From NCBI RefSeq assembly GCF_014898815.1, contig NW_026515546.1:496001-560000 (forward strand): a DNA stretch of 64,000 nucleotides, in the 5' to 3' direction. Source of the stretch: Panonychus citri (taxonomy: Eukaryota > Arthropoda > Arachnida > Trombidiformes > Tetranychidae). Of this stretch, positions 20,748-33,200 are shown piece by piece. Positions within the stretch are counted from its first letter, which is position 1. Every line of letters starts with the position of its first letter. The position numbers were made by a program, and so were the translations under genes. A model generated the notes under the pieces. It saw nothing but the letters and a program-made list of their open reading frames with translations. It searched no databases and was not told the origin of the DNA.

Positions 20748-21698
20748 TTTGTTTTAATCCAAAATTCGTTAATCTCAATGAATGAAAGTAAATTGCATCA
20801 ACAGGTAAGTAAGAAAATTAAATAAAAACACCGATAAAAAAGGTAGAAAAGAAAATATCACAAGGTAAGAATAAGAAAAAGTCAATGGTATGAGTAGACT
20901 TTAAATTGCATACCAAAAGTATAAAGTAACTTTTCAGTTGAACGATTGACAATTAATGAGAGAATCACAGATAATAGAATAAAAAATAGTAACAATTAGT
21001 TGATTGTTCTGGTGAAAGAAACATTGGTTTATCCACATAGGAAAAGATTAAGAGAAAGAGAAGAGAAGAAAATAATTCTCAATTCATGTTGAGAATAATG
21101 GAGAATGAGATTTTCCACCAAAAGGTAAGAAAACTTAACATTTTCGTAATTAATGATGAAGAAAAAGCAAAGAATAAGCAGAAAAACAGTTACACAATCT
21201 AATCAATTAACAAAAAGAAAAGAACTTAATTAGGAAGGTTAATTAGAAGACAATTAAAGAAGAAGAGAAGAAAACAGAGAAAATGAATAAGATGAAAGAG
21301 AAAATTAAAAATGGAGAATAAAAAATCTGTTCAAATGATTGGGTTTTCGCTTGACGATCAGAAGAGAAACAACAACAACATGAGAAGAGAAGATGAAAGA
21401 CTGGTTCTCTTTTCTCTCTCTCTCTCTTTCTCTCTCATTCTTTTTAAATTTATCATCAGAACGAAAGAAGAAAAGAAAGAGAAGATGAAAGAAGACAGAA
21501 GATAAATGAAGATAGAAAGAGAAACTCGGTAACCTTGCGAGCTTAATTTCGTTCATTTTTCCTTATCTTTTTGTCTTAATCCATTTTCCCTCCAACCTTT
21601 TGCTCGCCCTTTTCTCATTAATCTCTTAATCTTTTCTCTTTGTGGTTTCTAATCAGTTACAATTAACTCTTTCCCTTAATCTACTAGTAAAAGTAACC
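20748..21698. other. Intergenic region, purine/pyrimidine-rich in part
   Basis: GA-rich and CT-rich blocks (about 21230-21500, including CTCTCTCTCTCT at 21413-21430). No coding feature is supported. Confidence 0.4.
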
Positions 21699-22740
21699 AT
21701 GGAAAAAGTGAAATTAATCCACCAACTGATTAATTTTCTTCTAAAACCAAAGGTAAGTGACCAAAGAGTTTTTTCTATAAACAGATTGTTCATCTTGTCG
21801 GTCATTAGATTGACTCTTTTTCTTTCATGAGGAAGCCATTTTTTTTTAATTCTCTTCTTTGTCACCTTGTTAGAAATATTCTTTTCTCCCTTTTTTTTGA
21901 ATTTCAATTAATTCGTTTCAATTTTAGTGAACATTCCTGTTTACATGATATAATTTCTCTCTCTTTTTCTCTTTATGTCACTCACAAATTCAGTCTTTTT
22001 ATGGCTCAGTTTCTTTTTCCTTATATCACATTTACGTTTGTGTTTACCCTGAGGGGTATTGGTAACTTTCTAATATTTTATATGTTTCTTTTTCTTATCT
22101 TTCTTTCTTCTCAGCCAATTCTTTAAGGATATCTTTTTATGTGTCTCTCTCACCTGAATTATTTCTGATATTCAATGGTTACAATTACCTTGTCTCTAAA
22201 AAGGTTAGTATGTTTGTGACTTGTGACTTATTTTGTTTTCCTTTCAAATGGAAACGATTTAATAATCAACCATTAAGAATCCATAAGTGTGAATATATTC
22301 ATACGTATACCTTGAGATAATCAAACAATCAATTGATCACATTTACAATAATTAACCGATCTACTGAATATATATTTTCCTTATTGATGCTTTCACAGAA
22401 CTAATAGATTGACACAATTCTCATCTTAATTCTTGTCTCTCTCATCTTATTTTGTCCAGAATTTTTTTTCTCCATCATCATCATTATGCAGAAAATAAAT
22501 GACTACAGTAATTAACCATTTATATCTATCGTTTTGATTGGTTAATTTACTCTGGTTCGCAATCGTATATTGACTTGAACCTTGTACTTTCAATCGTTTC
22601 CAAGCTAAACTCTAATCTTAATCATCATTAATAACATTATTTTCTTTTCTCTTTCTTAGATCTTCAACAACCTGATCCCAAAGTATTACGAAGAAAACAA
22701 GACAATCATTTGGTTCATGAAAGAGACTAAATTTACTTGA
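21699..22740 (+). CDS. Candidate 44-residue microprotein in two exons
   Basis: Exon 1 (21699-21752) has an optimal start context, ACCATGG, and 18 codons ending at AAG|GTAAGT. Exon 2 (22660-22740) follows a long pyrimidine tract ending TTCTTAG and gives 26 residues before TGA. Both junctions are phase 0. The product begins MEKVKLIHQLINFLLKPK and exon 2 reads IFNNLIPKYYEENKTIIWF. It is amphipathic and basic, which could suit a small mitochondrial or membrane-associated protein. I recognise no family. The evidence is splice signals and frame only. Confidence 0.4.
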
Positions 22741-24278
22741 CAATTAATCAGCTATAAGTTTTTTTTTCTACTTCGACAAAGAAAAACATCCAATCGGATT
22801 TACTGTTAGCCTTGTTCTTAATCCACTTCATTACTATTACTGAAAGAGATAATGAGAATCAACTGGATTATCTATACAAACAACAGAAAATCATTAATCT
22901 GAGAGTAACATTGTCCGTCAAAATTGGGAAAACAAACACAATCAAAGTTGACACAATCAACTGATTGGATGACCAACAAAGGAAAATCAAATGGATTAAT
23001 ACAGAAATTGTTTTTTTTAATCCAATTCAATCACCTGATTAAATTGTGGAAAGACTCAGACACTGATTAAACTTCCTCCCCCTGATTCCTGGATTAGATT
23101 AAACTGGAAGCTAATCAAAAGGTTGAAGATACAATAAAAGACTTGAAAGTAATTAAGGTTGGTAATTTCTAATTATCATCAATATTATTATTAGGTTAAT
23201 CTGTCTTAGGCATTAACAATTAACAAACATTCAGAATAACGGTAAATGTAAACTGGTGATCTAATCATGATTATAAGTGTTTATTAATAGTTACGACTAA
23301 TGAATTGAATCTTATCATGATAATCATCATCATCATCATTCACAATTATTATATTAATATTAATTTCAACACCAATAATTCAATTGCCAAAGTTAATTAC
23401 TATTAATTTAATAACACTACCAATAATAAACGATTATCTAAACCAGTTTGAAACAGATTTAACTCAACAACAACAATTAAACGGTAATTAACTTGATTAA
23501 CATATTGACACTTTAATTTTGACCACTTTCTAATTGTACTTTTCTTAATTTTCTTAATTCTTATATCTCCAGGTAAATCTAATTACGATAACAATTAACA
23601 AGTATGGTAACATAATAATAAGTGATTTTATCTCATCTGATTGATTAGTTTATTGGTTCTTGATTGGTTCGAGTTAAGGATTGCCCAACAGTAAAAGGAA
23701 AACTACAACTAATCATTTGATAACTTTGATTTAATTGTACAGTCCAATTTAAATTTCAATCTAATTGACCTTATTAGGATATCCAAACATCATTAATACT
23801 TTCAGGCCTTTAGCTTGATTTTAATTGTTGAATTGATTAACAGATTGTAAAAATTAGCCAACAACAACAACAATTACAATTGTAACAATATAATATTATT
23901 GATTATTTTACCGTAGGTGTTAAGGTTAACCGGAAAAAGGTGTTACCTTTATATGCTACAATCAATTGATTGCCAACTAATCATCATCACTAGACATATT
24001 TGTATACATACAAAAAAAACACTCACACACAAAACTGACAATTTAACCTTGATTAATTACTAAATCAAATGAATTGTATTCCTATTTATAATACCTGTAT
24101 CCCTTTTGATTAGTCACAATTATTACCCAGCAACTTAATCCTTAACCTTTTAAATCAACACCTTATCCCTGCAACGATTAACTTAGTGTTTATTTATTAT
24201 TTTATTTTCATTTTCTTACAATTTATTAATCAAAATGTATCATTTGTATTTCTCATTTTCTCAGGTTGGTTGACATTT
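22741..24278. other. Intergenic AT-rich region
   Basis: No gene, RNA gene or repeat family is recognised. Confidence 0.4.
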
Positions 24279-27200
24279 TCAAACATAATCGTCATTTGAT
24301 GCTTCCAATGGTTCACATTTACATCGACTTTTACTCTTTAATCTGATCACTGTGTCCAATTTTCTGGATTCATCGACATTTTCACTTTCGTCATTTTCTG
24401 ATCGCTGATTTCGAGCTTCGTTCAAACCAATCGAACCGCCGCCGCCTCGAGATGAGTAAAATAAAGCTCCAAACATGGCGACATAAATCATCAGGACGAC
24501 CTATGGAAAGAAAAAGTAAACAAAAAAAGCAATCACCTTGATTGTAAACAATTATCACATGGTAAATATATATTCTAAGTGTAAACAACTAGAATCAAAA
24601 TTAACAACAATCAAAAGTAAATTTGTTTTGATCAAATTTCACTAATTTGATTTGTAACAAGGAAACATTGATTTTTTTCTCCACTCAGGTTTAACAAATT
24701 CTTTGATTAATTGTCATTAGAATAGAGGAGCAATATAAGAGGAAATTGTCACTCAAATTGATTTGATTGTCAGAAAAAAAAGTTAATCATTTCAATACAA
24801 AATGATTTATATCTAAATTTACTGTTCAATTCAAAAGCATTTTATTTATTTTCAAAATACTAGTACCTTATTGATTGTTGTTTAATTTTGATTCAGACCT
24901 TTAATCATTTACTAAAAGTAGTTAATTCTGGTTAGTGATTAATTGTCCTTGAGATGAACAAATTTAAAAGATGAATCCAATGATGATGAAGATAATCTTG
25001 AATAATATTATTTGATAACAATGATATTTTCGAGGGAAGATAATTAATTGTCCTTGATAATGTATTTTTCTGATTAACAGCAATTTTGATTGTTATGAGT
25101 AGAGAAAAAAAATTCAATAGCTAAAACATTAATTAATGGCCACTTTAATCATGTAAAAAACTATCTAATTGATTTTTAAATGACCATTATTGTAATTAAC
25201 TTATCACTCAACATTTGTTAATTGTTGTAACTTCACTTTGAGTTTTAACAGTTTGATTAATTGTCTGAGTGTTTACCCTAATTGAGTTAAATTGCTGTTA
25301 ACACAAACAAAATGATTTGATTGATAAAAAAAGCAAAAAAAAAATTGATCATGAACTTGAAAATTGATTTTAATTGTGATTTTAATTTCTCTTTTCCCTT
25401 TAGACAATCAAAGTTAATCCTGGTTAAATTTGGGACGTTGACTTGTTATATAAATCGTAAACTTGATCAAAATTAATTGGTCAATTAATTAACTTATTAA
25501 ATTGGTGATTTGATGTGAAAACGTGAATCAAATTTGAAACAATCAATTTGATACCAAAGGAAAACCAGGAAAATCAAAAATTGAAAGTAAACAATTGAAT
25601 TGGCAAATGATTGGAAAACCAGAAATCAATTTGATTACGAGATTGAAAGAAGACGAGTTGACAAATTGAATTTTAAAATTAACGTTGATTACCAGCAATT
25701 TAAATTGTACATGATCAGAAAACTTATAAGTCTGTGGAAACCAAAAAATGATTTCCTTGAAAGTGTTTAATTTGAATTTATTTAAATGAAAGAATCAATT
25801 AAATGTAGAAGATGCACTCAGGTCCTTTCACAATTTTACCTGATTTCGATTCGTATCTTGGATAGTCGTTTGTTGATTATGTCACTAAGGCTAAATCAGA
25901 CTCACAACACTAATCACAATGAATTACTAGAGTAATTAACAAGACAGAATTTCAGGGAACAAGAAAAACTGAGACACTTTTATATTTGAACAAGTTGAAG
26001 ATGAAACTAACTCTAATTGTTACATTTTTTGGGTTCACTATTTATGTGAATTAGAACGGAAAAGGAAACATCTTAAAGAATGTAATTGTTGTTGGAACAA
26101 CACATTACTGGTTACATTTAGAAAACAAAATTAATTCACTTGGGACATAATTAAGAAAATATGTGGCTAATTTAAGCCAAACTAATCTAAAAAATTACAT
26201 TTTAGAAAAGAACAAAAAATGAAAATAGAAAATGAAGAAAGAGAACAAAGAAAAGAAAGAGGGAAAATCTTTGGGGACTTTGTTTAAATTGCAATCCTAT
26301 TGGTTCCAATTTAAATTCTCTTGACAATTTTGATTAATTGAAGTTAATCATGAGAGAGTCAAATTTTACCCTTCACACCCCTCGCACTTGATTAAGACAC
26401 TCTCTTTTGATTACGGAGATTAATCAGAATCCTCTTTTGATTTGATTTGCTTGATTCTTTGGGAAGAACCATTTCCTAAATTTTCTCTTTCGTCATATTC
26501 ATTCAATTCCTTGGCCCATGATGATAATAATTGATTGACCATTGACATGTCCGGTGGTACACAATTTTCCGTATTGTAGTAAGGGATTAATTTCATTCTT
26601 GGATTTTGTTTCCATTCCTCTGGCCATGAGAATTTTCCTGCTTTAACTTGGGAGTCAAAATAATACAAGAGAGAACTTGTAATAGTATTAGCACAGGTTA
26701 ATTGAGCATTTTTATGGTGAATTCCACCAAGAGTCAGGGCGATTTCTTCAATGTCCTTCCATAGGAAAATGAATAATCTCATAGCTGTAATAGCTTCCAC
26801 TACAGGTGAATGAGGTTCAATAGGTATAACGTAACCAGGGAACCAGAGAAAAGCAATGGCTTGTAAATTTAAAGCTGATTGATAATACGGAGAGTAAAAT
26901 TGATTTATCTCTCGACATGAGGGTAATAGTTGATTGATCTCATGAGAAGTAAGGCCAATATTTTTAAATTGATTAATTATTCCATAACCAACGATTCGAG
27001 TTGCACAAACGAGATATTTGATAACTTGGTCTCGTACTGTTCGGAGGTTACGACCATACTTCAGGTCTTGTCGAGTCAAACCATTGTAATTTTCATCACT
27101 TAATTCGATTGATGAGTAACGAACAAAAGTTTCGTAGACCACACTTAGATTTCCATCTACAATTGTTACCCAAATTGGTCTTGGTTTTAGTTTATCACCT

Positions 27201-30200
27201 TCTCTTATTGGAGCACAAAACATTGATAGGCAATAAGAGGTTTCTTTATTTTCCAATGACTCACTTGCTAGGGCAAATAGTTTAACTCTTTCTTGAGTCA
27301 TCATTGGTAAGACGGCTTTCGGTCTATTGTCCCATGACGATTTGATGATCTTTCGTCGAACATTTCTCGCATAGACTTTCTTTTGATTAGTAGTTGTTTT
27401 AGGTACATCCAATGGTTGATTCTTATTAACACAAGAAGGAAATTGTTCTAACCATTCTAAAACATGATCTACTTCAGCTGGAGCTAATCTATCAAAAGGA
27501 TTGACTCTGATGAACGGAGATTCAGGGTCTTCAACAAAAGCAGAATACATTACGACTGAACTTGAATCTGAATTGATCGATTCAGCATCAAAATCGGTAA
27601 TACCACGAGCCCATTTTCTCCAATTAACTGAATCTTTGATAAGATACTCAGGAATAACAGAACTTTGCACGGTGGGAAAATCAGCAGCTCCGGGGTAATA
27701 AGGATTATTATCGATTGAAGGGAAACCAATTTCTCTTAGAAAAGCTTCCGTTTCTGACAATGGAGTTCTTGAATCTTTACCAATTTTCCAATTGTTCCAC
27801 CAATTAAGGGACAAATTAGCATGAGCTCTCAATGATATCGGTTGAAGATGAGGATCATCAGGATTTTCATCTCTCATCTTGAGTAGAAACGCAAATCGAT
27901 TAGCTGTTTGTTGCCATTTTTCTTCATGTGAAATGACCTCTATTTCATCTTTCGCTTTTAAATGCGGAGGTAATAGACCAGCTAAGGTTCTAGGCTTTTC
28001 CAAAACTTTCGCACATACTTGACCTTGTTTAAAATTTGGCAATTTTAAATCTTTGTCCATTGAGTAATCGATTGGTCCACGTCGACAGGTGAAAATGTGA
28101 TTAACATAATTAATATAATCAAAGCTTAACTTACACCAATCACGATTACAGGTAAACTTAGCATCTTGATAGAAATGAATGATTTCTTCATCTCCAATTG
28201 GCACCAATTTAACATATGAATTTGATGTTGAGGCTTTAATCAAACAATTCTCATTAACACATAAGAATTCAGTTCGTTCTTTAGGTGGAGGTAGATTAAC
28301 TTGAGTAATTCCTTGTCTTAACCATTCAGCACATGGAGTACAATAGATTTTTGTACATGATGAACAACATCTTGGATCGATTGCAATTTGTTCACAAAAT
28401 AGACAGGAAATTTTCTTTACTTTGGAAAGTAAATCAGCATGAATTACTCTTGATTTGATTAACCCTTTTGGTAACTGATCGAATGAGATTAACCCAATAT
28501 CTTCAATTACATTGAGCTTCATCTTTTCCTTTATGAATTCAACATAAAGATTTTTGTCCATTTCATATTTAACGAGTTGTTGATCAATCTCTTCACGAGC
28601 TTTCTTGAAGAATTCAATTCTTAAATATGACGGTCGTTCCTCTTCTTTCGGTGGTAATTTCGCTGGATATCGTTTCATTTTTTCATAGATGAAATTAGGA
28701 ACAGGGTAACCAGAATTATCGACTTCATTGATATCTTCAAAATCCCAATACCTTCTTGCTTTTCCTTCAGCAACAAACTTAGGAAGAGGGTCAACTAATT
28801 TCGCATTACGATACAAAGAATCAGGATCACTTTTACCAGAATTTTTTGGATCATTTTTTGTTGAGGGTTCAGGCCAATCATCGAATTGGGACATGATTAA
28901 TTTTAGTAAATTAATAACTTCGCACAAAGAAAATGAATAACTTTCACTTTGATTTGAATCAATTGATTTAACTGATGTGTCAATTAGGGCAAACACTTTG
29001 AAAATGAAAGACAATGGACATTGGTTTCTTTGTTTCTCTTCCTTAGAAACGTATTTTCAAGCGCCAATATCGGTAACCAAGAAGAAAAGAGTTGATTGTT
29101 AGCGGGTAATTTGATTTTCCAAATTTTACATTTTGTCCGAATTAATTAAATTAACACTAATTAATTGTTGTGACCTCGTTTTCGGTCTTTCACTATTAAA
29201 GTTCAGGGTTGAACATTTCACGATTAGCAGTTTTATATGTAGCTCTCTTCTTAACCACTTTAGTTGAATTTTCTTCAATTGGAATTGATTCTTCAAACTC
29301 AGGTAATTTTTCAATCTCAAGTTGATTTAGTTCGTTATCGATAATTGAGGTTAATTGATTATCACTCAATTCAGCTGATACGATTTCATTTGTTGAACTC
29401 AGCTCAACTTGTTCAGGCAATTCGTCATGATTTAAAGGATAATAACTTGATTCAGATTCATTAATTGTCGCATTTTGGTCAACTAACCAATCATCAAATT
29501 ACAATCAAAATATTCATTTTTAAACTCAGTAAACTTTCATTCAATTGACAATTAAAGGGTTTGGTTAATTGTAAATTCGAGGTAAATTGTTCAAGATTAT
29601 TAGGATTTAATAACAACACTGAACCTTTTCTTACCAAGAACTAAATAGGGACCATGATACTTTGGAACTAATTTCTTGGTTGTTCCAACGGATGGAGCAG
29701 AATTTTTTATTAAACAGAAATCTCCTACTGAATATGGATTCGGTTTAGTTAATTGTCTGAGTAGATTTTGATAATAAATTTGTTGAGCGGCTAAACGAGC
29801 TTTCGTTAATTTTCTTGCTTGATCAACTGACTTATTAGTAAACGAGGAAATCGACAATTGATTATCAATCGGAGAATTAGGATTCTTTCCAAAGATTAAG
29901 AAATGAGGAGAAAATCGATGAATTTTATGAATCGATGCATTAATAGAATAAACATTCCATTTTAGAACTTTATCAATTCCTTCATTCAACCCATTTTCGA
30001 TTATGAAAGTTCTAAGTCTATCTCCTACATTTCTATTTGCTCTTTCAACTACTCCTTGCGATTGAGGATGATAAGGATTCGAAACCTCATGAGTGATTCC
30101 CTTTGATTTCAAGAACTTTTCTATTTCCTCTGAAACAAAATTTCTACCTCTATCTGTCTGAATGATTTTGGGAAATCCAAAAATAGAGAAATACTCTTCA

Positions 30201-33200
30201 AGAAAATTTTTAACTGTCTGAGAAACTTGATTAGGAAATGACTTTGCGTAAACAAATCGAGACAAAGTATCAACAATGACAAGTATCACCTTTGATTTTC
30301 CATTTTGATAGGTAATTGGACCTTGAGCGTCCATCTCAATTCGTTCAAACACAGTATCAGGTATCGGCTTTAACGATGGTTCGGCATATGTTGTATTCGA
30401 TGGTTTACTCATTGCACAAGTTAAACAATTTCGACACAATTTATCGATCTCATCATAAAGATATCGCATCCAAAATCGTCGAGAAATTTGAAGATAAGTC
30501 TTCTCAACTCCGAAATGACCACTTAGAACTGAATTGTGTTCTTCTTCAAATAGCTTATTCAATAACTTAGGAGTTATCACTATTCGATAATTTTCATTTG
30601 TCACCATTGGTTTTCGGTAAAGAACTTCATCTCTTATCACGAATTTTTTATGAAAATCACTTTTTGAATTTTCTTTTAATTGTTGAATCACTTCAGATAT
30701 CATTGGATCTTTTACTTGATAACTGATAATCTCTTCTTTCCAATTAGGATTTAATTTGAAATAAAACACAGAATTAGGTTTAATCACTCGATTCAATTCC
30801 CTAATATTTTGAATTGATTTCTCTTGATTGTCACAATCAATGTAAGTTGGATCACTTGTTATCATTAACAATTGTTCAACATATTCACTTTCTGGATCAA
30901 TTGATTTCCTATGATCCCATTCCGATTGGTATCGGCTGAAACAGTCGGACGGATGTAACGAACCTTGAGTATAAATTACCTTATATTTATAAGCTCCAAG
31001 CATTATACTCCATCGTTGTAGTCTTTGGTTTTTGAAATTGATCTTAGGAAGTTGACATAAAGCATGATGATCGGTCTCCACAATGAACTCATCACCTTCC
31101 AAATAATGTCGAAATTTATTGATTCCAATCAATATCGCCAATAATTCTTTTTCACTCACTGAATAATTAATTTGATGTTTTAATAACTTCTGAGAGAAGA
31201 AGGATATTGGAAGCCAATTCTTAATTTCTTCCAACTCGTTTGATTCTGGTTGATTAGGATCTTCCTGAAGTAAAATCCCTCCAATTGCTAAATCACTAGC
31301 ATCAACCGTTAATTTTTTCTTTCGATTAGGATCGAAATGAACCAACATCGTTGTTTCGATTAATGATTGTTTTAATTTATCCATCACTTGATAGTCTTCC
31401 TTTAACATTTTAAACTTCCTTTCTTTTGATATTAATCGATATAATGGTGCAGCTAATTCAGCATAATTAGGTATATATCGACTAAAATAATTATAACAAC
31501 CAAGTTGCGATTGTAATTGTTTCAAATTATTCGGATAAGGGAGATTTTTTAACGCTGTTACCTTACCAGGATCTGGACGAATTCCTTTTCCATCAACCAA
31601 ATGACCAAGTAATACCAATTCGGTGCAACCAAATTTGCATTTATCCGTTTTAACTTTTAGATTCCAGTCTCTTAATCGAGTTAGAACTCTTTCAGTATTA
31701 TCTAAAAGTTCAGGCCAACTTTTTCCCATTACTGGTACATCGTCAAAATACCCTAAGCACTCCGAGTAATTCAATCCTTTTAACACTTTGTTCATTAATT
31801 GTTGAAATTCGAATGGGGCTGAAGCCAAACCCATTGGTAATCTTTTGTATTGAAATTTCCCATCGGGAGTAACAAATACAGTTTTACCTCTTTCCGAAGG
31901 TGGAATTTCGATTTGAAAATACCCTTGATATAAATCGAACATGTTAAAGTACTTCGAATCTTTAACTGCTTCCAGGCAATCATCTATTCGAGGCATCGGG
32001 TGAAAAACAACTTTAGTCATTCGATTGACTGTTCTCAAGTCATTTAACAATCTATACGATCCATCAGATTTAGGAATGATAAAGGCTGGAGATCCACCAG
32101 GAGCATCCGAAGGCTCAATAATATCTAACTCAAGTAGATCATTGATTAGGCTTTGGTAAGCTTTTCGAATGTGAATTGAACAGGGATACGGTTTCTGAAA
32201 GGGAACTTGATAATCTCCAATATCAATTTTAATCGGCCACTTTTCCCATGGAACGAAACCTAAATCTTTTCGATGCTTTGAGAAAACATCAGTAAATCTC
32301 ATTAGAAGTTCTAGTAATTCATTCACTTGATCTTCTTTTAAATCAGGATTCATTCTTTTCTTTAATCGTTCAGATAATTCAGGAACTTCTTCTTTTCTAT
32401 TTGTTTGGAAATAAACAGAAATTTGATCCAATTCTTTAGTCTCTTCCAATGTCTGAATGAAAAGCTTCGCTTTCGGGTTTTCATTTGCATGAATTAACTT
32501 TTCATCATCGACTTTCGGTTTCCTTAAAATACCACTTTCGACTCGTCGACTCAATTCAATTGATTCTTCTGGAGTACAGAATCTGAATAGAAGTTCATTT
32601 GAAACTGGGTCACTATCGACATATTCTTGTAGAGAAACTGAATAATTTCCACCGTTGTTTTTAATTGTCGTATAAAACATATCATTGAAACCATTTCCAA
32701 CCACCATGATTGGTTCTAAGTTTCGGGCTATTTGAAATCTTAGCGCTTTGACTGTACTCATGTCCTTATGTTTCATAAGGGCATAAGCTCTCCTTCGATA
32801 TCAAGATAATTGTTAGCAACTATACCTTTTACCGAAACATTTGATCTCATAATGAATGCATCCAATTGTTCAGCTAATCGATAATCAATACAAGCTGTAT
32901 TTGCTCCAGTGTCGATTAGAACTTCACCACTTCGAACCAACTCACGATTTGGTTTGCAAAGATGCATCATTACCGTTGGAATGTTCACTATTTGTGGGTC
33001 CATTTTTGTAATCATCGGTCGACTCGGTTGGTTACAATTCACCATGAACATGAATTCGGATGGATCAGGTACTTTTGTTTCAGCTGAAGTTGAACTCATT
33101 AAGTTAGCACTTGTTTTCACTTGAGTTGAACTTTCAGGTTTCGCACTTTCGTTGTTTTTGGGACAATTTCTCGCGTAATGGCCTTCACCATCACATTTAT

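Noticed and set aside
21302..22126. Several ORFs of 60-99 residues around the microprotein exons
   Set aside because: They are pyrimidine- or purine-rich shadows in both strands, without start context or splice logic.
30316..30570. Plus-strand ORFs opposite the pol and gag genes of the first Ty3 element
   Set aside because: Antisense shadows of the coding frame; the same holds for the ORFs at 32909, 33227, 34037 and 27501.
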